This document shows positions 9,364 to 18,848 of a stretch of DNA of 64,000 bases, piece by piece. Position numbers and translations under genes: made by a program. Position 1 is the first letter of the stretch. Each line of letters opens with the position of its first letter. The stretch spans positions 930,001 to 994,000 of the forward strand of contig OZ244823.1 in NCBI GenBank assembly GCA_965220365.1, written 5' to 3'. Origin of the DNA: Bin80 sp965220365 (lineage in GTDB: Bacteria > Bacteroidota > Rhodothermia > Rhodothermales > Bin80). Under the pieces are notes generated by a model, which ran no database searches, was not told the DNA's origin, and saw only the letters and a list, made by a program, of their open reading frames with translations.

Positions 9364-9978
9364 CTACGTTCCTATAGGTGGTACTACTCCACAGGCCACC
9401 CGTGCACCACCGCCGCCGAGTGGAGCGGGTATATCGGAGTAGTTATCGCCGCCTGCATGAATCATCAGAGAACGGCCGTTAAGATCCTCCACCTTCAAGC
9501 GGGGAGCGACGACTGCAGTTGTCGCGGCGCCAGACGAGCTGACATATAGTGTGGGTAGAGCACCAAGATGACCGTTTCCATAAGGACCTTCGTGTCGCCC
9601 GGTATTGTGCGGGTCGTAGTGTCCACCTGCAGCCTGTCCGGCCATTCCACAACTTGGATTCGTATGTACATGAAACCCATGCGCACCGGGGGTGAGTCCT
9701 GTGAGATTCGGTGTAAAACGCGTACCGTCGTCGGTCTGCTGAATCTCGATGGAACCAATAGACTTTTGGGATGCAATCTCTATGATGTCCACCGTCACCG
9801 AGTCGTCTGTCGATATTGCGTCGCAGCCAGCAATTCCTAGTCCAAGCAGGAGTGCCACGAGAAATTGCCCGATACATGCTTTGGATCTGGATTTTCTCGT
9901 AGAAATAAGGTGCATCTCATGGAGGGACCGGAACGCACGGCAGGTGGTATGAAAAGTGTTGATAAGGTGTATGTTCAT
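9364..9978 (-). CDS. Cu/Zn superoxide dismutase-like lipoprotein, one zinc ligand missing
   Basis: A SodC-family protein, up to 204 residues from the ATG at 9978. The second Met (9915) gives a better lipoprotein precursor (183 residues) with lipobox GIAGC. Conserved features are HGFHVHTNPSC, AAGGHYDP, NTGRHEGP, the electrostatic-loop segment MIHAGGDNYSD with GGGG, and the disulfide Cys in RVACGV. In bacterial SodC the zinc-ligand Asp lies in GHLGDLP; here the codon reads GCT, giving GHLGALP (Ala140 by the long numbering). Copper ligands look present. Activity or zinc binding may therefore be altered. It dismutates periplasmic superoxide if active. Monocistronic; it follows 133 bp beyond the start of nothing else on its strand. 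Confidence 0.85.
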   Translation of the reverse strand: MNIHLINTFHTTCRAFRSLHEMHLISTRKSRSKACIGQFLVALLLGLGIAGCDAISTDDSVTVDIIEIASQKSIGSIEIQQTDDGTRFTPNLTGLTPGAHGFHVHTNPSCGMAGQAAGGHYDPHNTGRHEGPYGNGHLGALPTLYVSSSGAATTAVVAPRLKVEDLNGRSLMIHAGGDNYSDIPAPLGGGGARVACGVVPPIGT

Positions 9979-10111
9979 GTTATCTTTTGGCTATAGATTG
10001 ATATCGGGGAACAGCCCGTTGGACAGAGGCGAATATTTGCGGTTCCGTGCGGAGGGCGTAGTCAAGAAGTGCGGTGGCAACTGCATGGATAGAGGTTGGC
10101 AGATAGAGCCC

Positions 10112-11848
10112 TTAATGGTGGATCAGTGTCGTCGTGACAGAGGCGTTCCCTGAAATCCCCCTGCATAAATAAACCCCCGGTGGTAGCCTTTCAGCATTGA
10201 AGACATAATTGTAGGTTCCCACAGCATGAAACTCATTGGCCAGCGTCGTCACCTTCTGACCAAGTACGTTAAAGACGTCCAGCTCGATGTGCATCGGCTC
10301 ATCAACTTGTATGGATAGGGTTACCCGGTCTCGAAATGGGTTTGGATACCCAGGGGATAGCTCGAAACGTCTACCGGGGATTTCGGCAGTGGTCCTGAGT
10401 TCGATGGGCCCAATCGGAGAGAGGTCCTTGTCCGCAAACCCCTCAAAGTCAACTCCATAGCGTAGCGCGCGGAAGACCGCATTCTGCAGGCGGACCGAGC
10501 CGGGAGGGCCAAATGGAGGAATCGGGTCCCCCCGCGATAAAGGGCCAGTTTGTATTACGGGATTGACATATTCCCAGACGAGTTGATCTGACCCTGCTGC
10601 AAGTTCAAAAATACGCCCCGTCATTCCCTCTGCAATCAATGTATTTCCGTTGGGAAGGCGTTGTTGACCGGAGACGAAATTGCTATAAAATTCGCCTGGT
10701 GCGGAATAGGCCCAGGCAGTTTCGGGATCTTGGAAAGACCCATCCAGAGCCTGAGCGTACCAGATTGCATCCCCATAACTATCTTCCATGTACGGGAGTA
10801 CAAGTTCGTGGACGGTTGAGTGGTCTCCTTCCGGCTGTCCGACTCCATTCTCGAATACGAGCAAATTTCCCGATCCAGGCAAACCATCAGGAATCCACAG
10901 AACGGAATGGAGGAAGTGCAGTGTCTGATCTTCCTCACCTCCTGCACCATACATCCAGGGATTCCCCCAGCGGTATAGTAGTTGACCACCTAATCCGAAA
11001 TTTCCTCCCGCATTTCCGCGTGCTTCTTCTGTGGAGGTGCTATGATCAATGACCCATAGTTCATCTACATAGGATGCACTAACTGCAATTACATCTAATT
11101 CCTCGTTGTAATCCAGTGCATTGAAGTGGAGCCAGTCACCACCGATAGAGGTATTGACATCAATGCGCCCAGGATGGTTGGAAATGTATTCGGCATAGGT
11201 ATCTGACAATAGTGGGTTATGATCTTGAACAAGATGATCCCAGGAATCCCACTGCCATACAATTTCTATCGTGTCGGGTAATATTGGCCTAAATTCGACA
11301 ACTCGCTCGCTAAATATTTCATTCTGACCTTCGGCAAGATTGGCAGGGTCATAGCCTACGGAGGTAATTGCATCCATATCTCGCCGATCCCAGACGATTC
11401 CAAGCAGGTTACCGTTTGGCAGAGGGACCACATCGTGGTGCAGCATATAGGTATCGTCCACAAAGTCATACTGCCACCGCACCGAGCCATCCCATTCGAT
11501 AATTTCGAGCCGCCCAGATCGACCTTGAACGTCCGTCCATGCATTGGGGGAACCGGAAACCCTGAACAGGGCTCCATCAGGCAATAGTCGGTTGGTGCTT
11601 CCAAATGCAGCACTGACATCCCATTTATGCACGTTTTGTCCTTCCAGATTGATCAAATAGACGCTAGGGTGGAGCATCGGGGCGATCAAGGTGTACCCTT
11701 CATATGCACCCGGATCATTGCGCATAAGCCCCACGGTCTGATCCTGTGCCTGTACTGGAAATGTAAACAGCAGAACAGAGGCAAAAAGACATGCCTTACA
11801 GAATAGCAGCAAGGAGTCATTCATATTTTGTTTCATTGGATGTCGCAT
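10112..11848 (-). CDS. Arylsulfotransferase-like protein with type IX sorting domain
   Basis: A 578-residue secreted protein: signal peptide ending VQAQ (about residue 34), an arylsulfotransferase (ASST) beta-propeller body, and a C-terminal type IX secretion type-A sorting domain (YPNPFRDRVTLSI, then FNVLGQKV, LPPGVYLC). ASST enzymes move sulfuryl groups between phenolic esters through a sulfated His. His-bearing blade motifs are visible (LHHDV; WLHFNALDY; FLHSVLW, then FENG), but the Arg seen in the paralogue's VSGR is replaced (VSAS), so catalysis is not assured. It starts 3 bp downstream of the paralogous lipoprotein gene, forming an operon. Location is cell-surface or secreted, by the sorting domain. 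Confidence 0.85.
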   Translation of the reverse strand: MRHPMKQNMNDSLLLFCKACLFASVLLFTFPVQAQDQTVGLMRNDPGAYEGYTLIAPMLHPSVYLINLEGQNVHKWDVSAAFGSTNRLLPDGALFRVSGSPNAWTDVQGRSGRLEIIEWDGSVRWQYDFVDDTYMLHHDVVPLPNGNLLGIVWDRRDMDAITSVGYDPANLAEGQNEIFSERVVEFRPILPDTIEIVWQWDSWDHLVQDHNPLLSDTYAEYISNHPGRIDVNTSIGGDWLHFNALDYNEELDVIAVSASYVDELWVIDHSTSTEEARGNAGGNFGLGGQLLYRWGNPWMYGAGGEEDQTLHFLHSVLWIPDGLPGSGNLLVFENGVGQPEGDHSTVHELVLPYMEDSYGDAIWYAQALDGSFQDPETAWAYSAPGEFYSNFVSGQQRLPNGNTLIAEGMTGRIFELAAGSDQLVWEYVNPVIQTGPLSRGDPIPPFGPPGSVRLQNAVFRALRYGVDFEGFADKDLSPIGPIELRTTAEIPGRRFELSPGYPNPFRDRVTLSIQVDEPMHIELDVFNVLGQKVTTLANEFHAVGTYNYVFNAERLPPGVYLCRGISGNASVTTTLIHH

Positions 11849-11851
11849 GTT

Positions 11852-13405
11852 CTATTGATTGTGGGGATAAATGGGGAGGCGCTCAATGCGGTGAAACATA
11901 ATCCCGTACATTGCAGCCCCGTCATTACGTATGACTGCTTCATAGACTACATTCTTTGTGGCGTAGTCAACTTCAATCGTCTTCCCGTTGGGCCCATTTT
12001 CATAATTGGCACCGGGCATGAAGGCGACGGTATTCTCGTCCTGATGGTAATCAACATCCGATACGATTCTTGAATAGGCTGTATGGCCGCGTTCACGGCC
12101 ATATTCCCAGACCTGCTGAATCGTCATCGCCTCCTCATCAATTCGATATTCAACCGCCCGGCTGAATACAGGTTGCCCTTGGTAATGTCGGTTATCCCCA
12201 TTGTCGAATAAAAACAGGGTTCCCTGTGGCGTTAACTTGGGTGCATGCTGATACCATGCCCACGAGAAATCCGAATGATCTTGAAACCCTTCAAGCACCC
12301 GGGAATCTGTAATAGGCATGCCATTCGCATCCAAGGGTTGCAGAAGTTTGGTATTTAAGTCCGTCCCATCCCCGGATCGGTTCCAACCCCTATGCGGTGC
12401 CAAAAGCCAGATCAATTCATTGTTACGACTCAGCTTTATGGTCCCTTGAACACGTCCAGACACGATGATCGCATCCTTCTCTTCGTCGTAGGCCAGGCCA
12501 TTTGCGTGGAACCAGTCTCTGGAATTACTACTCCATATGCGCCGCCGTGAATCCAGCGACTGTCTGAGATCCCATACCTGCACAATGACTCCACTTTCGC
12601 GGTCAATTTCTAGGATGTGATCCTCGACGGTGGGGAGTCCATGTTTATTGACCGTTGCTAATAAATTTCCGTTCGGGAGTTCGAGAACGTTATGGTGAAA
12701 GGAGTATCCCGGCAAGGGCCATTCATTAACGACTCTGCCCAGCATGTCCATCTCAACCAGGCGTCCGCTCCGACCGTCACCGAAATAGAGATTACCGTTT
12801 TCGAGGCGCTCAACGCCGGCATCATAAAACAGATTTCCCAGCACCGGATGTGTATCCATATTGGCATACCATCGAATATGCCCATATTGATCAAAAATAA
12901 ACGGGATTTGTGGCAACTCGCGATTGGTGTGTCCGAAGTAGCTTGCCAGGTTCATGCCCGGCTTTTTTCGCCCTGTGTTGACGCGAACATCAATGGTTGG
13001 GAGTTCCTGTAAGAGTTGTGGGGTATCAATAGGGCGGGTTTCCTCTCCCAGTAATTGATTCGCACTGTTATAGAACCGAATGTGCAAGGTATTACTATGC
13101 GATGCATAGAGCCCAAGGACCGGGAGTGTAAATGAAGTGCCGGTTTCCTCAAAACGGTGGATGAGATTTTCCTCATTATCGTTGCGGCTTGCGATTTCCA
13201 GTTCTACCTGGACAGGTTCAGTGGTTTGCAGTTTGAGCTCTGCCGAAAGGGGGGTATAGCCAGTTGGATTCAGGACTAGGCTTTCACTCGTGATCAGATG
13301 CATAAGTCCTTCCCTGGTCGTTCCCGGATCCACGGGGCCGCTATCACAGCCAAGCAGGAAAGAGAAGGCAAAAGCGAGGAGAGAATATTTTGGGAAAGAT
13401 GTCAT
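11852..13405 (-). CDS. Arylsulfotransferase-like lipoprotein
   Basis: A 517-residue lipoprotein (lipobox FLLGC, about residue 20) with an N-terminal beta domain of ~120 residues and an ASST-type propeller. Motifs expected of the catalytic funnel are present: FHHNVLELPNGN, WFHANGLAYD, VSGR, and QHAPKL followed by FLFDNGDNR. This resembles arylsulfate sulfotransferases of the PF05935 type, where one His carries the sulfuryl group and neighbouring His/Arg residues bind it. The likely role is PAPS-independent sulfate transfer between phenolic compounds at the cell envelope. It precedes the T9SS-tagged paralogue by 3 bp. A 59-codon frame ends 6 bp upstream of its start and may be the first operon gene. 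Confidence 0.87.
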   Translation of the reverse strand: MTSFPKYSLLAFAFSFLLGCDSGPVDPGTTREGLMHLITSESLVLNPTGYTPLSAELKLQTTEPVQVELEIASRNDNEENLIHRFEETGTSFTLPVLGLYASHSNTLHIRFYNSANQLLGEETRPIDTPQLLQELPTIDVRVNTGRKKPGMNLASYFGHTNRELPQIPFIFDQYGHIRWYANMDTHPVLGNLFYDAGVERLENGNLYFGDGRSGRLVEMDMLGRVVNEWPLPGYSFHHNVLELPNGNLLATVNKHGLPTVEDHILEIDRESGVIVQVWDLRQSLDSRRRIWSSNSRDWFHANGLAYDEEKDAIIVSGRVQGTIKLSRNNELIWLLAPHRGWNRSGDGTDLNTKLLQPLDANGMPITDSRVLEGFQDHSDFSWAWYQHAPKLTPQGTLFLFDNGDNRHYQGQPVFSRAVEYRIDEEAMTIQQVWEYGRERGHTAYSRIVSDVDYHQDENTVAFMPGANYENGPNGKTIEVDYATKNVVYEAVIRNDGAAMYGIMFHRIERLPIYPHNQ

Positions 13406-13411
13406 CTGGTG

Positions 13412-13591
13412 CTACGATTCTGCGCGTTCACCGGCAATTAGGGTCACGGCAGGCTTGTTCTGCCCTCCGGGTCTAGTCTGCACCACCAGTTGGAAGGCTG
13501 ACCGTAAGGAATCAATGACCATTCTGGCGGGACGAAGGGACTCAACTGTTTCTGAAGATACTGAATCCGCCAAAACCACGGGTTCTTCCAT
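13412..13591 (-). CDS. Possible small gene or remnant upstream of the sulfotransferase operon
   Basis: A 59-codon frame from ATG 13591 to TAG 13412, ending 6 bp before the arylsulfotransferase start. Its product (beginning MEEPVVLADSV, ending TLIAGERAES) has amino-acid composition like a real protein but no recognised family. The frame is open 15 codons further upstream and encodes a hydrophobic stretch ending in Cys (ILLIPLVHC) like a lipoprotein signal, but with no usual start codon. A +1 shift would join it to MIKKMGPRL. It may be a frameshifted small lipoprotein gene. Function unknown. Confidence 0.4.
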   Translation of the reverse strand: MEEPVVLADSVSSETVESLRPARMVIDSLRSAFQLVVQTRPGGQNKPAVTLIAGERAES

Positions 13592-14015
13592 TTCAGGAAT
13601 ACAATGTACCAGTGGAATCAGTAAAATTTTGGCTAATCAAACGGGGTCCCATTTTCTTTATCATCTCAACACGAGATGATGCGTGTGAGGTATTTGCAGT
13701 GTCAATTTAATGACACTAAGTTGCGTCCTGATCGTTTACGTTTACTAATGTGCCTTTAGACAGGAAACCATGTGCAGAAGTCGGAGAAAATCGGTCGAAA
13801 TCATACAAGAGTATGGATGCCAAAATTATGATCACAGGCAAAATGGCGTATCGGTCCTCTCAAGCATGACCATGGCCACGATTAATTCATATTTCTTTAG
13901 GGAGGTCACCTCTGCCACCGTTAGCCCCTCTGGTCGAAGCTTGCTTGACGGGGGTTGGGGGATCTCGCGTGTCTAATATTTCTGCGATTGCAATGATCCT
14001 GTCCTGTGGAAGGAG
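13592..14015. other. Intergenic region upstream of tRNA-Ala
   Basis: 424 bp with no gene I can support; a 68-codon plus-strand frame at 13770-13976 shows no family features or ribosome binding site. It contains the inverted repeat at 13698-13717 and presumably the promoter for the leftward sulfotransferase genes. Confidence 0.45.
13698..13717. promoter_or_regulatory. 20-bp inverted repeat, possible operator
   Basis: AGTGTCA and TGACACT form perfect 7-bp arms around a 6-bp A/T spacer. There is no T-tract, so a terminator is unlikely. The position, ~100 bp upstream of the small frame that leads the sulfotransferase operon, fits a dimeric regulator site; this is inference. Confidence 0.35.
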
Positions 14016-14088
<73 letters not shown>

Positions 14089-14180
14089 GAAAGATAGAGG
14101 TTACACAAGGTTTTCTTTTTGTGGTTCCAGTGCCCCTTCGCTCATGCAAAAAATCAGATCATCAAGGATCAACAGAATGA

Positions 14181-16700
14181 TTGATGCCGGACGGTGAACA
14201 AAAAATTCCGGTCGCACGCACGGCCATGGAGCAGACTCCAAATAAGCTACTACAGGTTGTCAAGTTTGGAGGAACTTCGGTAGGCAGTACACGGGCCATC
14301 CAGCAAGCGATTCGCCTGGTTCAGGACATCCCCGAGGGGATTCAGCGTGTTGTCGTAGTCTCTGCGATGGCAGGAGTCACGGATCGGTTACTGGGGTCCA
14401 TAGAGGTGTCTCCTGGAGCAGAAGAACCCATACAGAGTCCCATTCAGGAGTTACGTGATCAGCATGAGCAAGTCCTGAACGAGTTGGTGATTGAAGAGGA
14501 GAAACAGGGGGTAAGACAGCAGTTGGATGCACTCTGGGAGGAACTGGAAAGGCTATTGCAGGGGATTGATCTCATCGGAGAATGCTCTGCCCGTACCAAG
14601 GATGCGATTTTAAGTATTGGTGAACGGGCATTTGCTCCACTGCTCTCTGCGGCGTTTCGCTCGGTGGGAGAACAATCCATTGCGCTGGATGCTCGGGATT
14701 TGATCCGAACGGACGATAACTATGGGGACGCACATGTAGATTTTGAGGAGTCTACACGCACGATCCAAACGCATTTTCAGGGTTTTGCATCGAATCAGAT
14801 CACCGTGGTGACGGGATATGTCGCATCTGCGCCCGATGGGTCAACGACGACACTTGGGCGCTCGGGGAGTGATTTTACAGCAACGATTCTCGGTTCTGTA
14901 TTACGTGCACGACGGGTCATAATCTGGACCGATGTGGATGGAGTCTTGTCTGCGGATCCTCGGGATGTCCCCGAGGCGTTCCCATTGGCTCGCCTGAGTT
15001 ACACGGAAGCGGCAGAAATGGCCTATTTCGGTGCTCGCGTCCTACACCCGAGGACCATGCGGCCGGTGCAAACGCTGGGAATCCCACTAATCATCAAAAA
15101 TTCATTAAATCCTAAAGCACCAGGCACGCTGATTTCGAATGAGTCTCAATCAGTTGAACTCAGAGTAAAAGCAATCTCTACGATTCGGGACGTTGCGGTG
15201 ATCATGCTGGAGGGCAACGGTATGTTAGGTGTGCCGGGAATTGCTGCGCGTGCGTTTGTATCCCTGGCGGATCGGAAAATTAATGTCCTTATGATCGCGC
15301 AGGCCTCCAGCGAACACAGTATCTGTATGGTTGTGCGCGAAGTGGCTGCAGACGCAGCCGTAAAGACGCTTCGGAATGTCTTTGCAGGAGAGTTGGCAAA
15401 ACGAGATATCAGCGGTATTTATGCGATCCCCAGATGTGCGATTGTTTCTGCAGTAGGTGACCGCATGCGACACCATCCGGGGCTGGCGGGGCGGATGTTC
15501 GCCACGTTGGGACGCAGTCGGGTAAATGTGTTATCCATTGCACAAGGGGCGGCGGAGACAAATATTTCAGCGGTTGTCCGGGACGATGAAGTGCGGCGCG
15601 CCGTACGAGCTCTCCATGAGGCGTTTCCTTTGGGGCGCCTGCGTGCACACATATGTCTACTGGGGCCGGGCCGGGTTGGAGCCCATTTATTGCAACTTCT
15701 TGCGGATCAAAAAGAGAATTTACTGGAGCGAGTTAAGTTGAATGTGCGGCTCGTTGGTCTTGCGAACTCTCGAAAAATGCTCTGGAACCCGGATGGGCTC
15801 GCGTTTGATACGGCGGTTTCAGATCTTGCCCATGGATCGCCAGCCAATTTGAATTGGCTTTTAGAACAGTTGGGTGCCAGCCGGTTGGAACGAATCATTG
15901 TCGTTGATGCAACCGCGAGTGAGGAGGTTGCTTCTTACTATCCCGATTTTCTTGAGCTTGGATTCGGGGTCGTTACCGCAAATAAACTGGCCAATACCCT
16001 GGATTTACCATTTTATCAGCGACTCCAGAAGGCAGCCAAGCGACGCGGTGTGGCTTTCCGATATGAAACAACAGTGGGTGCTGCAATTCCGGTGATTTCC
16101 ACGATCAAGGATTTGGTACGATCAGGAGATCGGGTTCATAAGATTGAAGGGGTCTTCTCTGGTACGTTGGCCTATGTATTCAACAGCTTGGATGCTGGAG
16201 AGTCGTTCTCGTCAATTGTAGAGAGTGCCCACGCGGAAGGGTGGACAGAGCCCGATCCGGCTGATGATTTGAGTGGGGAAGATGTTGCTCGGAAATTATT
16301 GATTCTGGCTCGGGAGATTGGCTTGGAAGTTGAGCGAGACGATATCCGGGTCGAATCTTTGCTGCCGGCAGGGCTCAAGGCGAAAAGTCCTCAGGCACTG
16401 TTCAAAGAACTCAAAGCGGTTGACCAGGAGTGGAAAGAAAGAGTAGACGAAGCGAAGAGCCGTGGTGAACGGCTACGCTACATTGCCAGACTTGAAGGGG
16501 ACCAATTGGATGTAAGTGTTCAGGCGGTGCCGGATGACTCCCCGTTTGCCACGGCATCCGGGCGAGGGAATATTATTGTGTTTACCACGGATCGCTACAA
16601 TGATGAGCCGCTGGTCGTACAAGGTCCGGGTGCAGGGCTTGGGGTGACTGCAGGAGGGCTTTTAATGGATCTCATCCACTCGGCAGAGTTAATGCCCTAG
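14181..16700 (+). CDS. thrA: Bifunctional aspartokinase/homoserine dehydrogenase
   Basis: An 839-residue fusion. The aspartokinase part starts at KFGGTSVGS (about residue 28), with the catalytic/regulatory segment RSGSDFTATILG and two ACT-like regions around residues 330-480. The homoserine dehydrogenase part starts near residue 490 with the nucleotide-binding HICLLGPGRVGAHLL and contains TANKLAN and GVFSGTLAYVFN. It phosphorylates aspartate and reduces aspartate semialdehyde to homoserine (threonine/methionine branch). Start choice is open: ATG 14181 or ATG 14226; the latter sits nearer the conserved beginning. The ACT domains imply feedback control by threonine, by family. dapB and dapA follow, placing lysine-pathway genes downstream. 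Confidence 0.95.
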   Translation: MMPDGEQKIPVARTAMEQTPNKLLQVVKFGGTSVGSTRAIQQAIRLVQDIPEGIQRVVVVSAMAGVTDRLLGSIEVSPGAEEPIQSPIQELRDQHEQVLNELVIEEEKQGVRQQLDALWEELERLLQGIDLIGECSARTKDAILSIGERAFAPLLSAAFRSVGEQSIALDARDLIRTDDNYGDAHVDFEESTRTIQTHFQGFASNQITVVTGYVASAPDGSTTTLGRSGSDFTATILGSVLRARRVIIWTDVDGVLSADPRDVPEAFPLARLSYTEAAEMAYFGARVLHPRTMRPVQTLGIPLIIKNSLNPKAPGTLISNESQSVELRVKAISTIRDVAVIMLEGNGMLGVPGIAARAFVSLADRKINVLMIAQASSEHSICMVVREVAADAAVKTLRNVFAGELAKRDISGIYAIPRCAIVSAVGDRMRHHPGLAGRMFATLGRSRVNVLSIAQGAAETNISAVVRDDEVRRAVRALHEAFPLGRLRAHICLLGPGRVGAHLLQLLADQKENLLERVKLNVRLVGLANSRKMLWNPDGLAFDTAVSDLAHGSPANLNWLLEQLGASRLERIIVVDATASEEVASYYPDFLELGFGVVTANKLANTLDLPFYQRLQKAAKRRGVAFRYETTVGAAIPVISTIKDLVRSGDRVHKIEGVFSGTLAYVFNSLDAGESFSSIVESAHAEGWTEPDPADDLSGEDVARKLLILAREIGLEVERDDIRVESLLPAGLKAKSPQALFKELKAVDQEWKERVDEAKSRGERLRYIARLEGDQLDVSVQAVPDDSPFATASGRGNIIVFTTDRYNDEPLVVQGPGAGLGVTAGGLLMDLIHSAELMP

Positions 16701-16732
16701 CCGCACAGTTTTTGCTTCCTGTCAGGAGTATC

Positions 16733-17485
16733 ATGTCCGTTTCTTTACGAATTGCTGTAGCTGGTACGGGTCGCATGGGCGAGGCCGTAGAAGCATGTGC
16801 ACGCTCACATGGACATGCTATCATTGAGCGGTTCAACCGCAAAAATCCCGTAACGGAGGTGGCTCTGGGATGCAATCCTGATGTCGTGATTGACTTCACA
16901 CAACCCGAGGTTGTGCTCTCACACATTAACAGGTACTGCAAGACGAACACAGCTGCCGTGATTGGGACTACAGGATGGGGTGACAAGATAGAAGATGTTA
17001 GGAACCTTGTCAGTTCCCACGAGGCAACTATGCTCTATAGTTCCAATTATTCACTGGGGATACAGATCCTCCGTCAGGCGTTAGATGCTCTTGGGCCGCT
17101 TCTGGACGAGTTGCCTGAGTTTGATGTAGCTGTGCATGAGTTGCATCATACAGCGAAACTGGATTCACCAAGCGGCACCGCAATCAGTTTGGCGGCGCAA
17201 TTGGTTGAAACTCTTCAGAGAAAGCACAGGTGGGGCACCCCGTCTACGCCATATGATCCCTCCCAACTTGAGGTTGTATCCACTCGACTTGGTCACGTAT
17301 TTGGGCAGCATCGGGTCATGATTGATGGTCCGGCGGATCATATCACATTGGAGCACACCGCCAAGAACCGGGGAGGATTTGCTCTCGGGGCAGTGCGGGC
17401 GGCAGAGTGGATACAGGGGCGAACAGGGTTATTCACACTCCAGGATATGCTCGCCGAATGGCTTGCAGGTTCTGTAAACAAATAG
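16733..17485 (+). CDS. dapB: 4-hydroxy-tetrahydrodipicolinate reductase
   Basis: About 250 residues. I chose ATG 16733 over 16712 because AGGAG lies 5 to 9 bases upstream and the protein then begins SLRIAVAGTGRMG, the NAD(P)H-binding loop. The family signature is the catalytic ELHHTAKLDSPSGTA, followed by EHTAKNRGGFALGAVRAAEW. It reduces the DapA product with NAD(P)H in diaminopimelate/lysine synthesis. It starts 32 bp after thrA and 23 bp before dapA, so the three genes are probably co-transcribed. Confidence 0.95.
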   Translation: MSVSLRIAVAGTGRMGEAVEACARSHGHAIIERFNRKNPVTEVALGCNPDVVIDFTQPEVVLSHINRYCKTNTAAVIGTTGWGDKIEDVRNLVSSHEATMLYSSNYSLGIQILRQALDALGPLLDELPEFDVAVHELHHTAKLDSPSGTAISLAAQLVETLQRKHRWGTPSTPYDPSQLEVVSTRLGHVFGQHRVMIDGPADHITLEHTAKNRGGFALGAVRAAEWIQGRTGLFTLQDMLAEWLAGSVNK

Positions 17486-17508
17486 TTGTCAATAATTAAC
17501 GTAAATCC

Positions 17509-18402
17509 ATGATTTTTACAGGTTCAGCAACGGCGCTGGTCACGCCTTTTTCTGGAGACGGATTGATTGACGAAGCCGCTTTTTGTAGCCTGATTGATCG
17601 TCAAATCGAATCAGGCTCTTCCGCAGTGGTCGTACTGGGCACGACCGGAGAAAATGCAACCGTTACTCCGAAGGAGCGAAGCAGGCTTTCGGCCATTGCA
17701 GTGGAGCAGGTTGCTGGCCGGGTTCCTCTGATTATCGGGACGGGGAATAACTCAACCAGTGAAAGCATTGCGTTCTCGGTTGAAGCAGATCGTTTGGGAG
17801 CAGACGGGTTGCTCGTTGTGGGGCCCTACTACAATAAACCACCACAGAGGGGGTTCAAGGCACATGTAGCGGCGATTGCAGACGCTACGTCGTGTCCAAT
17901 CATCCTCTACAACGTCCCAGGACGTACGGGCTTTGACGCGAGCACCGAATCAATTCTTGAGTTGGCGCACGAGATTCCCTCGGTGGCAGGTGTGAAAGAA
18001 GCATCGGGTGATTTGGCGAAGGTCGCAGACCTTATTCGGGGACGGCCGGAAGGGTTTGCCGTCTATTCTGGAGATGATGAATGGACTTTATTCTTTTTGG
18101 CTCTCGGCGCAGATGGGGTGATCTCAGTGGTCAGCAATGTTCTTCCGCGTCTGATGAGTCGACTGGTTCGCTTGGGTCTAGAGGGCGAACTCAAGGAAGC
18201 GTCACAGGTCCATTATACTCTGTTGAGCGCTATGCGCGCCTGTTTTCTGGATACCAATCCGATACCGGTGAAGGCGGTCCTGGCCAAGCTTGGATACACA
18301 GAATCTAGACTACGTCTGCCTCTGGTTGCAATGTCAGCAGAGGAGGAAGAGGTCATCATGTCTGAATTTCGGACTGCACTGGAAGCGGAGGAAGGTCTGT
18401 AA
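17509..18402 (+). CDS. dapA: 4-hydroxy-tetrahydrodipicolinate synthase
   Basis: A 297-residue class I aldolase. GTTGENATV binds pyruvate's carboxylate, YNVPGRTG carries the family Tyr, and the Schiff-base Lys is K163 in GVKEASGD. It condenses pyruvate with aspartate semialdehyde, committing carbon to diaminopimelate and lysine. Length is standard. It is the last gene of thrA-dapB-dapA; 446 bp without genes follow. Confidence 0.96.
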   Translation: MIFTGSATALVTPFSGDGLIDEAAFCSLIDRQIESGSSAVVVLGTTGENATVTPKERSRLSAIAVEQVAGRVPLIIGTGNNSTSESIAFSVEADRLGADGLLVVGPYYNKPPQRGFKAHVAAIADATSCPIILYNVPGRTGFDASTESILELAHEIPSVAGVKEASGDLAKVADLIRGRPEGFAVYSGDDEWTLFFLALGADGVISVVSNVLPRLMSRLVRLGLEGELKEASQVHYTLLSAMRACFLDTNPIPVKAVLAKLGYTESRLRLPLVAMSAEEEEVIMSEFRTALEAEEGL

Positions 18403-18848
18403 ACTACTCATAGTCTCGCGGTATAAATCTCTTTATGGGAGGTCGGAAAAGGAGATGTTCGCTTCAATGCATGGGTAGCAACTTTCCAGCCAAAAACGAC
18501 CTGGGTCGGGTTCGAAAATTTGCTCGATCACCAGAGGATGAGCATGGACTGTGTTATAAATTTTCAGCAACCAAGATTGAACGATCTGAGTCGATTGGCG
18601 TATACCTTAGTACTTTGTACTAGCTCACTGCCACTGATGCGAAAAAATTGCTTTTACCCCACCATGTATGAATATTCGCACTGTTTTCACACCATCGGCG
18701 GCATGCAGTTATATACTGCTTGAGTTGGCTTCCAAGCTCAACTGAAGCACCTACGTTGGCGACTGGATCAGATATGTCATTAGCTGATCTTTTGGTAGAT
18801 CAGGATATGTTACAATGACTTCAAAGTGTAACTAGGCTATATGAATTA
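18403..18848. other. Intergenic region before the DUF262-HEPN locus
   Basis: 446 bp, noticeably more A/T-rich than the dap genes. Only short frames without family features are present. A small hairpin (CTGATC ... GATCAG, 18784-18803) lies ~45 bp before the DUF262 start and could be part of its control region; this is a weak observation. Confidence 0.4.

Noticed and set aside
13770..13976. A 68-codon plus-strand frame before tRNA-Ala
   Set aside because: No family features, no ribosome binding site, located in a noncoding gap.
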